Shown: positions 22,942 through 34,141, counted from the stretch's first letter. The stretch is 34,336 bases of DNA from Oscillospiraceae bacterium (GCA_009781855.1 WQUY01000020.1:1-34336); one strand, 5' to 3'. The notes: generated by a model not told the origin, from the sequence alone. Program-made: numbers and translations.

Positions 22942-25032
22942 GTGCTAGAAATCTTATCGCCAGCTGGTTCTCCTGAGGGAGTCATAGCAGCTGCACAAAA
23001 CGGCGCGGATGCTATATATATGGGATTTGGTGAATTCAATGCGCGTAGGAACGCAAAGAATTTTACATATGAAGAATTTGGGCGGGCGCTTGAATACTGC
23101 CGTGTCCGAGGTGTAAAGACATATCTTACACTCAACACTATTGCATCTGACAATGAGCTTCCAAAAGTCGCAGAGCGGGCGAGGGCAGCTTGTCGGTTTG
23201 GTGTTGATGCAATAATTGTCCAGGATCTTGGTGTGATGAGTGTCCTGAAACAGGCTGTTCCGGAAGTTCCGCTCCATGCAAGCACTCAGATGGCGGTGCA
23301 TAATCTCGAAGGTGTCAAAATGGCGGCGGCGATGGGATTTAAGCGCGTTGTCGTTGCGCGTGAGCTATCCCGGAGAAAACTTGCGTACATATGCAAGACA
23401 GCGCCGATTGAAATAGAAGTGTTTGTCCACGGGGCATTATGCGCCTGCTATTCGGGTCAATGTTATATGAGTGCAGTCATAGGTCGGCGAAGCGGAAACA
23501 GAGGACTATGCGCTCAACCATGTCGCCTGAGTTATAATGCGGTAGGACATGCGGTACAGCATCCGCTGAGCCTTAAAGACAACAGTCTTGTCAATTATAT
23601 GCATGAGCTGAGCTCAATAGGTGTAAAGAGTGTGAAAATCGAAGGGCGGATGAAGAGGCCCGAATACTCAGCAATTGTAACTGGAATATATGCACAGGCG
23701 GCACACAAAGGGAAAACTCCGACTGAGGAAGATCTAGCGGCGCTCAAAAGAGCATTTTCCCGTCAGGGATTTACAGACGGATATTTTACCGACAAATTGG
23801 GGCCGGAAATGTTTGGTATCCGTGAAGATGAAAAAAAATCTGATTCGGTCATGTTTGCAACAGCGCGTAAGAGTTATCTCAATGGAGAGTTTCAAAGAGT
23901 GCCGGTTCGATTTGTCGGATCCATTTCAGAGGGAAAGCGCGTCAAGCTTGCGGCTGCGGATGATAGAAAAAACACGGCGGTTGTATACGGCCCGGTTCCT
24001 GAAATGGCTTTCCACAAAGAGCTGACACTTGCGCTGCTCCAGACACAACTGCATAAAACCGGTGGCACGCCGTTTTATTGTGCGGGAGTCAAAGGCACTG
24101 TTGCACCGGGACTGGCGTTGCCTGTGGCAGCATTTAATGAGATGCGCCGCAGTTTGCTCTCGGAACTGCTTGAACAACGAAAATCGACACCCACGCGTGC
24201 CCTAGGTGAATTTGTGCCCGGAGAAGATTTTTTGGGATATGCCGGGGCACCGATAATTACAGTTTCAATCATGCGGGCAGATCAACTTTCCGCTGAACTA
24301 GAGGAACTTTCGCCAAAGATTATTTATATTCCGATAATGGAATTTGACTTCGAGTCACCCATGTTATACAGATTTCTCCAAAATGAAGACATCAACGTTG
24401 TAGCTGTCCTTCCGCGAGTCATTCATGATAACGAAAGCAAGAATGTCTCTGATGCGCTGACTCGCGCTTTGACTGTTGGGGTTAGCGAGGCGCTTGTTGG
24501 CAATGTTGGGCATATTCAATTCGCCAAAAGCCACGGAATGGAAGTCAGGGGAGATTTTGGGCTCAATGTATATAACTCAGAGTCACTGTATGCGCTGCGA
24601 AACCTTGGACTAAAATCTGCAACATTATCATTTGAACTACGGCTTGCTGAAGTGCGTGATATGTCCAAACCTTTAGATACTGAACTGATTACCTACGGAC
24701 GCTTGCCGTTGATGATTACTGAAAATTGTATCGTAAAAAGCACCTCAGGCGCATGTGTTTGTGACAGTTTCTCAGGTCTTGTTGACAGACAGGGTGCATT
24801 ATTCCCGGTCGTGCCGGAATTTGGCTGCCGGAACATATTGCTCAATTCAAAGAAGTTGTTTATGGCAGATAAGAGTCAGGCGGTGAGTTCTATTGGACTT
24901 TGGGCACAGAGGCTTAGCTTTACTACCGAAAATGCTGTTGAGTGTGTGTCGGTAGTTAAACGATATATGGGTGAGGGCGATTATGTGCCGTCAGGATTCA
25001 CGCGTGGGCTGTATTTTAGAGGAGTGGAGTAA
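22942..25032 (+). CDS. U32 family protease-like protein (tRNA hydroxylation/collagenase-like) with C-terminal extension
   Basis: I start at GTG 22942 behind GAGGGTGG, which gives VLEILSPAGSPEGVIAAAQNGADAIYMG, the usual U32 start. Longer frames from 22900 are less likely. The 696-residue protein has VHASTQMAVHN-like strand residues, VFVHGALCACYSGQCYMSAVIGRRSGNRGLCAQPCR (about 162-197, cysteines likely to hold a cluster or metal) and VKIEGRMKRPEY near 232. The second half matches the extended form of about 700 residues found in Firmicutes. U32 proteins of this type take part in 5-hydroxyuridine formation on tRNA in other bacteria, and protease activity is doubtful. It abuts maf directly. Confidence 0.85.
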   Translation: MLEILSPAGSPEGVIAAAQNGADAIYMGFGEFNARRNAKNFTYEEFGRALEYCRVRGVKTYLTLNTIASDNELPKVAERARAACRFGVDAIIVQDLGVMSVLKQAVPEVPLHASTQMAVHNLEGVKMAAAMGFKRVVVARELSRRKLAYICKTAPIEIEVFVHGALCACYSGQCYMSAVIGRRSGNRGLCAQPCRLSYNAVGHAVQHPLSLKDNSLVNYMHELSSIGVKSVKIEGRMKRPEYSAIVTGIYAQAAHKGKTPTEEDLAALKRAFSRQGFTDGYFTDKLGPEMFGIREDEKKSDSVMFATARKSYLNGEFQRVPVRFVGSISEGKRVKLAAADDRKNTAVVYGPVPEMAFHKELTLALLQTQLHKTGGTPFYCAGVKGTVAPGLALPVAAFNEMRRSLLSELLEQRKSTPTRALGEFVPGEDFLGYAGAPIITVSIMRADQLSAELEELSPKIIYIPIMEFDFESPMLYRFLQNEDINVVAVLPRVIHDNESKNVSDALTRALTVGVSEALVGNVGHIQFAKSHGMEVRGDFGLNVYNSESLYALRNLGLKSATLSFELRLAEVRDMSKPLDTELITYGRLPLMITENCIVKSTSGACVCDSFSGLVDRQGALFPVVPEFGCRNILLNSKKLFMADKSQAVSSIGLWAQRLSFTTENAVECVSVVKRYMGEGDYVPSGFTRGLYFRGVE

Positions 25033-25614
25033 GTGGAATCAACATTGAAAATCATTCTTGCATCAGCTTCGCCCAGAAGAGCGGAACTCCTCAAAATGAT
25101 AGGAATAAATGATTTTGAAGTTATAGCTGATAATGCGGAAGAAGAACTAACACCCGGGTTATCTCCGGAGCTGACAGTCTGCAAAATTGCACTTCAAAAG
25201 GCAAAGAATGTATCAAAGCGCTGTGAAAGAGATAGCCTAATCATTGCGGCTGATACTGAGGTATATATGGATGGCGAAGCATTTGGGAAACCGATGGATG
25301 AGGCAGATGCGGTGCGTATGCTGAAAAGGCTTTCGGGTCAAAAGCATAGAGTATATACAGGGGTCGCAATTATTTCTGAAGGTGTTGTTACGACCGGTGC
25401 AGAGGTCACCGATGTTTATTTCCGCGATTTATCTGATAAGGAAATCGAAGCATACGTAAAAACTGGTGAACCTATGGATAAGGCCGGTGCGTATGGAGCC
25501 CAGGGAAAAGGTGCGGTCTTTGTAGAGAGAATAGAAGGTGACTTTTTTAACGTCATGGGTCTGCCGGTCTGCCGACTATCAGGCTTGCTCAGGAAAGTAG
25601 GTGTTTTGGTTTGA
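25033..25614 (+). CDS. maf: Maf family nucleoside triphosphate pyrophosphatase
   Basis: A GTG follows the U32 stop with no gap. The 193-residue protein begins ILASASPRRAELLKMIG (8-24). It has IIAADTEVYMDGEAFGKPMDEADAVRMLKRLSGQKHRVYTGV near 70-112, and ends with AGAYGAQGKGAVFVERIEGDFFNVMGLPV near 157. These are the substrate-binding and catalytic motifs of Maf. It would hydrolyse canonical or modified pyrimidine nucleotides such as dTTP or UTP. Its place ahead of mreC is common in Firmicutes. Its stop overlaps the mreC start by four bases. Confidence 0.92.
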   Translation: MESTLKIILASASPRRAELLKMIGINDFEVIADNAEEELTPGLSPELTVCKIALQKAKNVSKRCERDSLIIAADTEVYMDGEAFGKPMDEADAVRMLKRLSGQKHRVYTGVAIISEGVVTTGAEVTDVYFRDLSDKEIEAYVKTGEPMDKAGAYGAQGKGAVFVERIEGDFFNVMGLPVCRLSGLLRKVGVLV

Positions 25615-26456
25615 AAGCTATTGCAAAAAAACAATCAATCATCATTGCGTCAACGGCGATATTGATTGCGATTATTACATTCATTTCCATTAATGTTTTT
25701 GGTACGGTTGGTCCGGTTACAAACCTTGGAAATGCCGTGTCAAGACCGATAAGAAATTTATCTTCAACAGTGACCGGGATATTTGAGCGGATCTACTCAT
25801 CCATTTATAGATTCGACGAGCTTATGGAGGCCTATGAGAGACTTCATGCTGATAATGCAGAGCTTAGGGCAAATTTCCGAGAGTCAGAGGATTTGGCGGC
25901 AGATAATGCGATGCTCAGAGAATTGCTTGAGTTTGGCGCTCGACATCCGGACTTTACACCCGCTCATGCGGTGTTTGTAAGCTGGAGTGGCTCGAACTGG
26001 TCACATTCATTTTCGATAAACAGAGGTTATGCCAATTCAAATGTTACCAGTGGGGCTCCGGTCATTACAGAACATGGCGTGCTTATAGGGCAGGTCACCG
26101 ATGTAGGAGCGACGACATCTACTGTTGTGACGGTACTTGACACCACATTTTCGGCAGGGGCATATGTCGGAGATGGCGATGGCAGGGCGACGCTCAGAGG
26201 TGATTTTAATTTGATGCGCAATGGGCTTATTATGCTTGATCATATTGACGATGACCAAATTGTCAGACCCGGTGATCAAGTGGTAACATCCGGCAGAGGT
26301 GGCGTATTCCCACGGGGATTAATCGTTGGCGATGTTGTGGATTTACACATACACAACACCGGCATTGGCAGATTTGCAACGGTGCGACCGGCAAGAGTTT
26401 TTGACGCGATGGCGGAAGTCTTTGTTATTGTTGACTTTGAACCCGAAATTGAGTAG
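25611..26456 (+). CDS. mreC: Rod shape-determining protein MreC
   Basis: The 281-residue protein starts at a TTG overlapping the maf stop. It has a short basic N-terminus, one membrane segment (about 9-31), and a coiled coil (about 65-105, with ELRANFRESEDLAADNAMLRELLEF). Then comes the beta-rich MreC domain with GAPVITEHGVLIGQVTDVGATTSTVVTVLD near 143-172 and VTSGRGGVFPRGLIVGDVV near 223-241. It forms a scaffold outside the membrane for the cell-elongation complex with MreD and PBP2, which follow. mreB is not next to it here. Confidence 0.93.
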   Translation: MKAIAKKQSIIIASTAILIAIITFISINVFGTVGPVTNLGNAVSRPIRNLSSTVTGIFERIYSSIYRFDELMEAYERLHADNAELRANFRESEDLAADNAMLRELLEFGARHPDFTPAHAVFVSWSGSNWSHSFSINRGYANSNVTSGAPVITEHGVLIGQVTDVGATTSTVVTVLDTTFSAGAYVGDGDGRATLRGDFNLMRNGLIMLDHIDDDQIVRPGDQVVTSGRGGVFPRGLIVGDVVDLHIHNTGIGRFATVRPARVFDAMAEVFVIVDFEPEIE

Positions 26457-26462
26457 AGGTCT

Positions 26463-26978
26463 ATGAAAAGAAAGCAGAGGATTACAAAAATAGCCCTTCA
26501 TGCACTGCTGATTCTGGTGGTTTATGTGTTTCAAGGCATGGTTTTTCCTTACCTTCGTCTTGCAGGGCTATCGCCGCTCTTGCTGCCGCTTGTCAGCACC
26601 GGATTTGCGGTGCAGGAGGGCCGTCAAGTCGGCGGCATTACCGGGATATTTGCCGGAATATTATGCGACCTTTCACTCAATGAGCCGGTTGGATTATTCA
26701 CAGTTGTGCTCACCTTTACAGGGCTGGCTGTGGGAGAATTGGCAGATACCGTTATAACGAGAAGATTTATAACCTATTTGATGTTTTGTGTCGGGGTGTT
26801 GGTGATTTGCGCAATTGCCCAAGTGACTCCGCTGATTTATCGGGTGCTGATTTATCAAGTAAGCATTCCACCCGGTGAACTTTTTTGGACAGCTATTTGG
26901 CAAACGGTATATTCGCTGATTTTTTCAATTCCGATTTGGGTTTTTATAAAATCTATTGTAAAACGAACCGTGCGGTGA
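26463..26978 (+). CDS. mreD: Rod shape-determining protein MreD
   Basis: The 171-residue hydrophobic protein has about five membrane segments. GAGG lies four bases before the ATG and six bases separate it from mreC. Features of the family include VFQGMVFPYLRLAGLSPLLLPL at the start and VGGITGIFAGILCDLSLNEPVGLFTVVLTFTGLAVGEL in the middle. It is a membrane partner of MreC in cell elongation. Confidence 0.88.
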   Translation: MKRKQRITKIALHALLILVVYVFQGMVFPYLRLAGLSPLLLPLVSTGFAVQEGRQVGGITGIFAGILCDLSLNEPVGLFTVVLTFTGLAVGELADTVITRRFITYLMFCVGVLVICAIAQVTPLIYRVLIYQVSIPPGELFWTAIWQTVYSLIFSIPIWVFIKSIVKRTVR

Positions 26979-27083
26979 AAGCCACTTGCAACATAAACGA
27001 TAAACTCTGCCCCCCTTAAACTGGCGGCAAAAGCGTATGAGATATGCGTGCTCATATCAACACACGCTCTAGAAAGGATAACC

Positions 27084-29231
27084 ATGCAAAAGATGTATAA
27101 TCCGGCAAGGATAGCCGTAATTTTTATTGTTTTAGCAGCGATGATTGCTTTGTATTTGACAGACCTTTACAGGATTCAAATTCATGAAGCACTGGCATTT
27201 GATCCTGATGCAGTGCCGGCGAGGGTTCATTCTCGCACAGTCAACCTACCTGCGGCACGCGGTAATATTTATGACCGAAACGGAATATTGTTGGCATCCG
27301 GTAGGCCGTCATTTAACATCATGTTGGATAGGAATACCATGGGTGCTCAAGGAATCGCTGTCATGAACGAAACCATTTTGGAACTCATCTATGCAACAAT
27401 GGAGTATGGGTTTGCGCATGTGGACACATTCCCGGTCACTCGCGGCGCACCATTTACATTTTTGTCCGATATGACCAATGAGCAAAGACGAAGGATTGAG
27501 GCCTATTTTGATTTTCACAACCTGAGCCCATATAAAACAGCATCTGAGTTGCTTGCGTGGATGCGCGGGCATTACAACATAGATTATACAATCGGGATTT
27601 TGGATGCACGGCTTATCATTGGGGTGCGTTGGGAAATGGAAATGAGGCTTATCATCGGACATTTAGGCCCTTATGTATTTGCAAGGGACGTTACGACCGA
27701 TTTTATTACGCTTCTGAGTGAGCGCGGATATGCCGGTGTCTTTGAGGAAAGCAGCTTTATAAGAGAATATCACACGACATATGCAGCCCATGTTTTAGGC
27801 TACATCAGACGTATGTCGCCAGAGCAGTTTGAAAGGCTCAGGGAATACGGATATGCAATGGATGCGCTTGTCGGGCAGGTGGGCGCGGAATATGCTTTTG
27901 AATCGCAGCTTAGAGGTATAGACGGCAGGAAACGGGTCAGGTCAACCGGAGATGGCACGATTGTGGATGTAGCCATGATTCGTGAGCCTCAGCCTGGAGA
28001 ACATGTATACCTGACAATCGACATAGACCTTCAGATTGTAGTTGAACACGCACTCAGAACACAGATAGATATAATAAATCAACAACGTGCGGTTGAAGCG
28101 AGATTCTCCGGCGAAGAGATAGACCTTGAAGAGATTACGATTCCGGGTGGAGCCGTAGTTGTGCTTGATGTCAGAACAGGGGAGCTTTTGGCAGCGGCAT
28201 CATACCCCACATTTAACCCAATCACGTTGTCACAGGATTTTGCGATGCTCAATTTGGATCCGAGACGGCCAATGTTCAATCGTGCGACCCATGGTAGATT
28301 TGTACCCGGCTCAACTTTCAAAATGGTTACGGGTTTTGCGGGGCTGCGGTATGGCATAGTTACCGAACACACGGGAATAAACTGTGTAGGTAGATTTACA
28401 AGACTTTGGCATCCGGATCCTGTCAGAAGCTTTGTTGCAAACTGCTGGATTTTTAATGTTGTTGGTGTCGGACACCATACGTTGGGCATGGTTTCTGCTC
28501 TTGAAGTTTCATGCAACTATTACTTCATGGAAATAGCAGCCAGACATCCGACCGGTTGGCTTGATGCTTCAAATATGATTGCAAGAACGGCAAGAGATTT
28601 TGGGCTTGGGGTAAGCACCGGCATAGAGCTACCCGAAAACACCGGGCGGCTTGATTCTTCCGAATGGAGAAGAGAGCAGTACGATTTAGGTCTCAGAAGC
28701 AGCCCGACGTGGCATCAGGCAACCACGGTTGTTACTGCGTTTGGACAGGGAGAAAACCGATTCACGCCTTTGCAGCTTGCCAGTTATACCGCGACTATTG
28801 CCAACGGTGGCACATTGTTTGAGCAGTCTGTGCTCAGCAGGGTTGTCAGTTCAGATTTTTCAGAACAGACCCATAGATTCGAGCCGACTATCCGAAGTGT
28901 GATTGAGGAAACAGAGCATATAGAGCTTATCCGTGAGGGTATGTTGCAGGCGTCTAGAGGAACCCAAGGCACAGCGCGGTCAGTTTTCCGTGACTATCCG
29001 ATAAGGGTAGGCTCAAAGACCGGTACAGCGCAATTTGATACCAGAGACGTTAATGATGGCGTGTTTGTGGCATATGCCCCGCATAATAATCCTGAGATTG
29101 CGGTTGCTATAGTTGTTGAAAAGGGTGGCTCAGGTTCTGCAATCATGGATATTGCCAGAATGATATTCGACTATTATTTCAGCACCGGTAGCGCAAGCAC
29201 GGCAGTTCCGTATGGGCAATTGATTCCATAG
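27084..29231 (+). CDS. mrdA: Penicillin-binding protein 2 (peptidoglycan transpeptidase)
   Basis: I start at ATG 27084, after AGAAAGGA; a frame from 27048 begins ahead of that site. The 715-residue class B protein has one membrane segment near 7-29, then the pedestal motif VNLPAARGNIYDRNGILLA. A dimerisation domain runs to about 300, and the transpeptidase domain follows with catalytic Ser410 in STFK (410-413), SCN (476-478) and KTG (645-647). It cross-links peptidoglycan during elongation, which agrees with mreC and mreD just upstream. There is a gap of about 105 bases after mreD with no clear promoter. Confidence 0.93.
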   Translation: MQKMYNPARIAVIFIVLAAMIALYLTDLYRIQIHEALAFDPDAVPARVHSRTVNLPAARGNIYDRNGILLASGRPSFNIMLDRNTMGAQGIAVMNETILELIYATMEYGFAHVDTFPVTRGAPFTFLSDMTNEQRRRIEAYFDFHNLSPYKTASELLAWMRGHYNIDYTIGILDARLIIGVRWEMEMRLIIGHLGPYVFARDVTTDFITLLSERGYAGVFEESSFIREYHTTYAAHVLGYIRRMSPEQFERLREYGYAMDALVGQVGAEYAFESQLRGIDGRKRVRSTGDGTIVDVAMIREPQPGEHVYLTIDIDLQIVVEHALRTQIDIINQQRAVEARFSGEEIDLEEITIPGGAVVVLDVRTGELLAAASYPTFNPITLSQDFAMLNLDPRRPMFNRATHGRFVPGSTFKMVTGFAGLRYGIVTEHTGINCVGRFTRLWHPDPVRSFVANCWIFNVVGVGHHTLGMVSALEVSCNYYFMEIAARHPTGWLDASNMIARTARDFGLGVSTGIELPENTGRLDSSEWRREQYDLGLRSSPTWHQATTVVTAFGQGENRFTPLQLASYTATIANGGTLFEQSVLSRVVSSDFSEQTHRFEPTIRSVIEETEHIELIREGMLQASRGTQGTARSVFRDYPIRVGSKTGTAQFDTRDVNDGVFVAYAPHNNPEIAVAIVVEKGGSGSAIMDIARMIFDYYFSTGSASTAVPYGQLIP

Positions 29232-29263
29232 TGGTAAACTAATGAGGATAAAAGGAATATTTA

Positions 29264-32095
29264 ATGCGAAGTAATATTTTCATAAAAGGGGCAAGAGAAA
29301 ACAATCTCAAAAATATTGATATTGAAATCCCACGCGATAAACTTGTTGTGATGACTGGAATATCCGGCAGTGGGAAATCGTCGCTTGCCTTTGACACAAT
29401 ATATGCGGAGGGACAACGGCGGTATGTCGAATCACTTTCGGCATATGCTCGCCAGTTTCTCGGGCAGATGGAAAAGCCGGATGTAGACTATATAGAAGGG
29501 CTCTCGCCCGCAATATCCATAGATCAAAAGACCACGAGCCGAAACCCGCGTTCAACTGTCGGCACAGTTACTGAAATATATGATTATCTACGCCTTCTGT
29601 GGGCGCGTGTCGGTGTGCCGCACTGCCATAAATGCGGTAAAGAGATTCAGCAGCAGTCAGTTGACCAAATTGTTGATAGTGTTTTGTCATTGCCTGAGGC
29701 AACAAGGATACAGGTAATGGCACCGGTCATCCGTGCCAGAAAGGGCGAGTACTCAAAGATTTTTGAAGATGCGCGTAAGAGCGGATATGTAAGGGTACGG
29801 GTTGACGGCAGTGTCTACGATCTGACAGAAACGATTAAGCTTGATAAGAACAAAAAGCACAATATAGAAATCGTAGTGGACAGGCTTGTGATAAAGGAGG
29901 ACATTTCACGCCGCCTGACCGACTCAATAGAAACCGCGCTTTCACTGGCGGGCGGTTTGCTTATAATAGATATTGTCGGACAAGATCAAGAGATGTTATT
30001 TTCACAGAACTATGCTTGCGAGGACTGTGGTGTTTCGATGGAGGAGCTTACGCCGCGCCTGTTTTCATTTAACAACCCTTATGGGGCATGTCCTGCATGT
30101 ACCGGGCTGGGCACGCAGCTAAGGGTTGATCCTGTGCTCATTATTCCAAACCCGTCCCTTTCTATAGCTGAGGGAGCCATTACTGCATCGGGATGGGGTA
30201 ATGTCAAAAATGACGGGATTTCAAAGATGTATTTTGAAGCGCTGGCTAAGCGATATAAATTCAAGCTGACAACGCCTATAAAAAATCTGCCGGAAGAGAT
30301 AATGGACATTATCCTTTATGGTACGAAAGGTGAAAAGCTACAACTGTATTATGACCAACCACGCGGCAAAGGTGTTTTGACGCAACCTTTTGAGGGACTC
30401 GTGACCAATATAGAACGGCGCTATAAAGAAACGCAAAGCATGTCTATGCGCTGGGAGCTTGAAAACTACATGGCGGAACACCCCTGTCCTGACTGCGGTG
30501 GACGTAGGCTCAAAGAGGAGGTGCTTGCGGTCACTGTTGGCGGTATAAGTATCGCCACACTTACCGAAATGTCCATAACACGCACACTCAAATTTATTGA
30601 TGAGCTGAAACTTTCAGAAAAAGATGAGATGATAGCCAATCGCATCATAAAGGAAATTCGCGAGAGATTGGGTTTCTTGACGAGCGTTGGTTTGGATTAT
30701 CTCACTTTGAGCCGTCAGGCAGGCAGTTTGTCGGGTGGGGAAAGCCAAAGGATTAGGCTTGCAACGCAAATAGGTTCTTCATTGATGGGTGTGCTTTATA
30801 TACTAGACGAGCCATCAATCGGGTTGCATCAAAGAGATAATATAAAGCTTTTGAAAATGCTCAAGCGTTTGCGTGATTTAGGGAACACTTTGCTTGTCGT
30901 TGAGCACGATGAGGAAACGATTTTTGAAGCGGATTATATTGTAGATGTCGGCCCCGGAGCGGGAGTTCATGGTGGAGAGATTGTCTGCGCGGGTACTGCC
31001 GATGAGATAATGGCTTGTGACGATTCGCTTACCGGGCTCTATATGAGCAAGAGAAAGATGATTCCGGTTCCGGCTGTGCGCAGGCAGGGTTCCGGGAAGT
31101 CACTGGTTATCCGCGGGGCGTGTGAGAATAATCTGAAAAATTTGACGGTGTCTATACCGCTTGGGGTTATGACCTGTGTGACAGGGGTGTCCGGAAGCGG
31201 GAAGTCGTCGCTAATCAACGAGGTTTTGTACAAAGCACTGGCATCGGAGCTCAATGGCGCGAAGGCGCGTCCCGGAAAGTATGATGCGATTGAGGGAATG
31301 GAGTTTCTTGACAAAGTAATTGAGATTGACCAGTCACCTATTGGGCGCACACCGCGCTCTAACCCTGCGACATACACAGGGGTTTTTAGCGAGATCAGGG
31401 ATTTATTTGCTTCAACACAGGATGCTAAGGCTAGAGGGTATAAGCCCGGAAGGTTTTCTTTCAATGTCAGGGGCGGACGTTGTGAATCATGCTCGGGTGA
31501 TGGTTTGTTAAAGATTGAAATGCACTTTTTGCCCGACATTTATGTTCCTTGTGATGTTTGTAAGGGGAAGCGATACAATCGTGAGACGCTTGAGGTGCGG
31601 TATAAGGGCAAGAATATCCACGAGGTACTTGAAATGACTGTTGAAGAGGCACTGGACTTTTTTGAGAATATACCAAAAATCAAACAGAAGCTCATGACTT
31701 TGGTTGATGTCGGGCTGAATTATGTTAAGCTCGGCCAGCCATCGACCACTTTGTCGGGTGGCGAGGCGCAGCGCGTCAAGCTGGCAACAGAGCTGAGCAA
31801 ACGGTCTACCGGAAATACATTTTATGTGCTTGATGAGCCGACAACCGGTCTGCACACCGCTGATGTGCATCGGCTTATTGATGTGCTCAATCGTTTGGCA
31901 GATGCAGGGAATTCGGTAGTTATCATTGAGCATAATCTTGATGTTATAAAGACTGCTGACTATATTATTGATCTTGGGCCGGAGGGTGGAGACGGTGGCG
32001 GAGAGATTCTTTATGAGGGTGCGCCGGAGAGTGCGGCGTTGTGTGAGCGTAGTTATACGGGCATGTATCTTGGTGCGGTGATGTCGCTTAAATAA
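29264..32095 (+). CDS. uvrA: Excinuclease ABC subunit A
   Basis: The 943-residue protein starts with [28 protein letters not shown]. The first Walker A is GISGSGKSS (32-40), followed by [26 protein letters not shown], and the second is GVSGSGKSS (641-649). Cysteine pairs for zinc binding occur near CHKCG, CEDCG/CPACTG and [14 protein letters not shown]. The signatures [15 protein letters not shown] and [15 protein letters not shown] are both present. It recognises bulky DNA damage for nucleotide excision repair with UvrB and UvrC, which are not in the window. Length is typical. Confidence 0.97.
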   Translation: MRSNIFIKGARENNLKNIDIEIPRDKLVVMTGISGSGKSSLAFDTIYAEGQRRYVESLSAYARQFLGQMEKPDVDYIEGLSPAISIDQKTTSRNPRSTVGTVTEIYDYLRLLWARVGVPHCHKCGKEIQQQSVDQIVDSVLSLPEATRIQVMAPVIRARKGEYSKIFEDARKSGYVRVRVDGSVYDLTETIKLDKNKKHNIEIVVDRLVIKEDISRRLTDSIETALSLAGGLLIIDIVGQDQEMLFSQNYACEDCGVSMEELTPRLFSFNNPYGACPACTGLGTQLRVDPVLIIPNPSLSIAEGAITASGWGNVKNDGISKMYFEALAKRYKFKLTTPIKNLPEEIMDIILYGTKGEKLQLYYDQPRGKGVLTQPFEGLVTNIERRYKETQSMSMRWELENYMAEHPCPDCGGRRLKEEVLAVTVGGISIATLTEMSITRTLKFIDELKLSEKDEMIANRIIKEIRERLGFLTSVGLDYLTLSRQAGSLSGGESQRIRLATQIGSSLMGVLYILDEPSIGLHQRDNIKLLKMLKRLRDLGNTLLVVEHDEETIFEADYIVDVGPGAGVHGGEIVCAGTADEIMACDDSLTGLYMSKRKMIPVPAVRRQGSGKSLVIRGACENNLKNLTVSIPLGVMTCVTGVSGSGKSSLINEVLYKALASELNGAKARPGKYDAIEGMEFLDKVIEIDQSPIGRTPRSNPATYTGVFSEIRDLFASTQDAKARGYKPGRFSFNVRGGRCESCSGDGLLKIEMHFLPDIYVPCDVCKGKRYNRETLEVRYKGKNIHEVLEMTVEEALDFFENIPKIKQKLMTLVDVGLNYVKLGQPSTTLSGGEAQRVKLATELSKRSTGNTFYVLDEPTTGLHTADVHRLIDVLNRLADAGNSVVIIEHNLDVIKTADYIIDLGPEGGDGGGEILYEGAPESAALCERSYTGMYLGAVMSLK

Positions 32096-32113
32096 GGTTG
32101 CAGGTGTTACGAT

Positions 32114-33985
32114 ATGACTTTTGAAGCGGGACAATATGATGTTGCTGTGATTGGTGCGGGTCATGCGGGGATAGAAGCCGCGCTTGCGGCTGCGCGTCTC
32201 GGCGTGAAAACAATCTGCTTCACAATAAATATGGATTCAGTGGGAAACATGCCCTGCAACCCGAATATAGGTGGAACAGGGAAAGGGCATCTGGTTCGTG
32301 AGCTTGATGCACTGGGTGGTGAGATGCCGCTTTGCGCCGATCGTGCTTGTATACAGTTTCGAATGTTAAATAGAGGGAAAGGCCCAGCGGTGCACTCATT
32401 GAGAGCGCAGGCGGATAGGCGCGAATATCAAAAGATAATGAAACATACGCTGGAGCTTCAAGAAAATCTTTCTCTGAGGCAGGCGGAGATAGTTGATATA
32501 GGCATAGAAGATGGCGCGGTTTCTTATGTTCTGACACAGACTGGTGCAATGTTTCGCTGCCGTGCTGTCATAATTTGCACAGGAACATATCTCAATGGGC
32601 GAACAATAGTTGGTGAAGCAATACAGGATGGCGGCCCTGATGGTATGTTTGCATCGACCGTGTTGGGTGCACGGTTGCGTGAACTGGGTCTCGCGCTCAG
32701 GCGGTTTAAGACGGGGACACCGGCACGAATCAACGCGCGATTTGTTGATTTTTCTAAAATGGAGATACAGCGTGGTGATGAGCCGCCACCGCCATTTTCT
32801 TTTGAGACAACGCAGCCGCTTGTAAACAAAATAGTTTGTTGGCTTGTGTATACAAATGAAGAAACGCATAATATTATACGCGAAAATCTGGAAAGAAGTC
32901 CTATGTATTCGGGTGTGATTGATGGCGTTGGTGCAAGATACTGTCCTTCGTTTGAGGATAAGGTCGTGCGTTTTGCAGATAAAGATCGGCATCAGATATT
33001 TGTCGAGCCGATGGGGTTAGATACTGAAGAGCTATATCTTCAAGGTTTTTCATCGTCAATGCCGGAAGATGTTCAAATAAAAATGATACGTTCTGTTCCG
33101 GGGTTGGAAAATGCGGAGATCATGCGTCCGGCCTATGCCATTGAATATGATTGCATTGACCCACTGGAGCTTCAGCCGACTTTGGAAACAAAGAAAGTTT
33201 CGGGTCTTTACGGTGCCGGTCAGTTTTGCGGGTCGTCGGGTTATGAAGAGGCGGCGGTGCAGGGGTATATTGCCGGGGTGAATGCTGTTTTGAAGTTAAG
33301 GGGGCAGGAGCCGCTTGTTATAAGCCGAAACGATGGATATATCGGCACGTTGATTGATGATTTGGTGACGAAGGGGACCAATGAGCCTTATAGGATGATG
33401 ACTTCAAGGTCAGAGTATAGACTTTTGCATCGACAGGACAATGCGGATATAAGGCTTGCGCATTTTGGGCATAGGGTTGGGCTTGTGTCTGATGAGCGTT
33501 ATCAGCGGATTTTGGAAAAATATAAGCTGGCCGAGCGGGAAATTGAGCGTTTGGAAGCGACTTTTATTCCTCCGTCAGACGAACTGAAAGAGCTGATGGA
33601 GCAGTTTGATATGCCTGAGCCGAAGTCGGGAGTGAGTCTTGCATCACTGCTGAGGCGGCCTAAGCTCGACTATAATGCAATTGCGAAGTTGGATAAAAAC
33701 GCGCCTGATTTGCCTGAGGTTGTACGTGAGCAGGCAGAGATTTCGATAAAATACGAGGGTTATATAAAGAGACAGCAGCGGCAACTGGAAGAGATAATCA
33801 GGATGGAAGAACATATTATCCCAGAGGATATTGATTACAACACGCTTCAGGGTTTACGCATCGAGGCAAGGCAGAAGCTCAGCACAGTAAGGCCGCGAAA
33901 TCTGGGTCAGGCGACACGCATATCAGGGGTTTCGCCTGCCGATGCTGCGGCTTTGATGATATATTTAAAAATGCGGAGTTCTTAG
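32114..33985 (+). CDS. mnmG: tRNA uridine 5-carboxymethylaminomethyl modification enzyme
   Basis: The 623-residue protein begins [23 protein letters not shown] with the FAD motif GAGHAG (14-19). It has [23 protein letters not shown] near 53-75, KTGTPARI near 203, [12 protein letters not shown] near 275, [20 protein letters not shown], and the C-terminal [30 protein letters not shown]. It modifies the wobble uridine of some tRNAs together with MnmE. GCAGGTG precedes the ATG. In many Firmicutes rsmG follows mnmG, but here repeats and an ATPase gene follow instead. Confidence 0.97.
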   Translation: MTFEAGQYDVAVIGAGHAGIEAALAAARLGVKTICFTINMDSVGNMPCNPNIGGTGKGHLVRELDALGGEMPLCADRACIQFRMLNRGKGPAVHSLRAQADRREYQKIMKHTLELQENLSLRQAEIVDIGIEDGAVSYVLTQTGAMFRCRAVIICTGTYLNGRTIVGEAIQDGGPDGMFASTVLGARLRELGLALRRFKTGTPARINARFVDFSKMEIQRGDEPPPPFSFETTQPLVNKIVCWLVYTNEETHNIIRENLERSPMYSGVIDGVGARYCPSFEDKVVRFADKDRHQIFVEPMGLDTEELYLQGFSSSMPEDVQIKMIRSVPGLENAEIMRPAYAIEYDCIDPLELQPTLETKKVSGLYGAGQFCGSSGYEEAAVQGYIAGVNAVLKLRGQEPLVISRNDGYIGTLIDDLVTKGTNEPYRMMTSRSEYRLLHRQDNADIRLAHFGHRVGLVSDERYQRILEKYKLAEREIERLEATFIPPSDELKELMEQFDMPEPKSGVSLASLLRRPKLDYNAIAKLDKNAPDLPEVVREQAEISIKYEGYIKRQQRQLEEIIRMEEHIIPEDIDYNTLQGLRIEARQKLSTVRPRNLGQATRISGVSPADAAALMIYLKMRSS

Positions 33986-34021
33986 GGTTACTACCCAGAG
34001 CGATATGTGATTGAGCGCTTA

Positions 34022-34117
34022 CAAAAAATCGTTCGTTATTTTGCGGAAATAAGCAAAAAGTCGTTCGTCTTTTTGGAGACATATGCAAAAAGTGCTTGCT
34101 CTTTTCGTGCGGTTCGT
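34022..34117 (+). repeat. Three imperfect 32-base tandem repeats
   Basis: Units at 34022-34053, 34054-34085 and 34086-34117 each begin CAAAAA and carry a CGTTCGT- or GCTTGCT-like core followed by a T-run. Units 1 and 2 agree at 25 of 32 positions; unit 3 has diverged more in its second half. There are no spacers. Confidence 0.65.
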
Positions 34118-34124
34118 GCATAAT
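34096..34124 (+). promoter_or_regulatory. Promoter ahead of the truncated ATPase gene
   Basis: TTGCTC (34096-34101) and CATAAT (34119-34124) are separated by 17 bases. Transcription would begin near 34131, leaving a leader of about 150 bases before the ATG at 34285. The -35 lies within the third tandem repeat. Confidence 0.5.
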
Positions 34125-34141
34125 GCTATGTGAGGTGACTA

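Noticed and set aside
34022..34117. Possible CRISPR array
   Set aside because: The units are contiguous without spacers, only three in number and imperfect; no cas gene is nearby.
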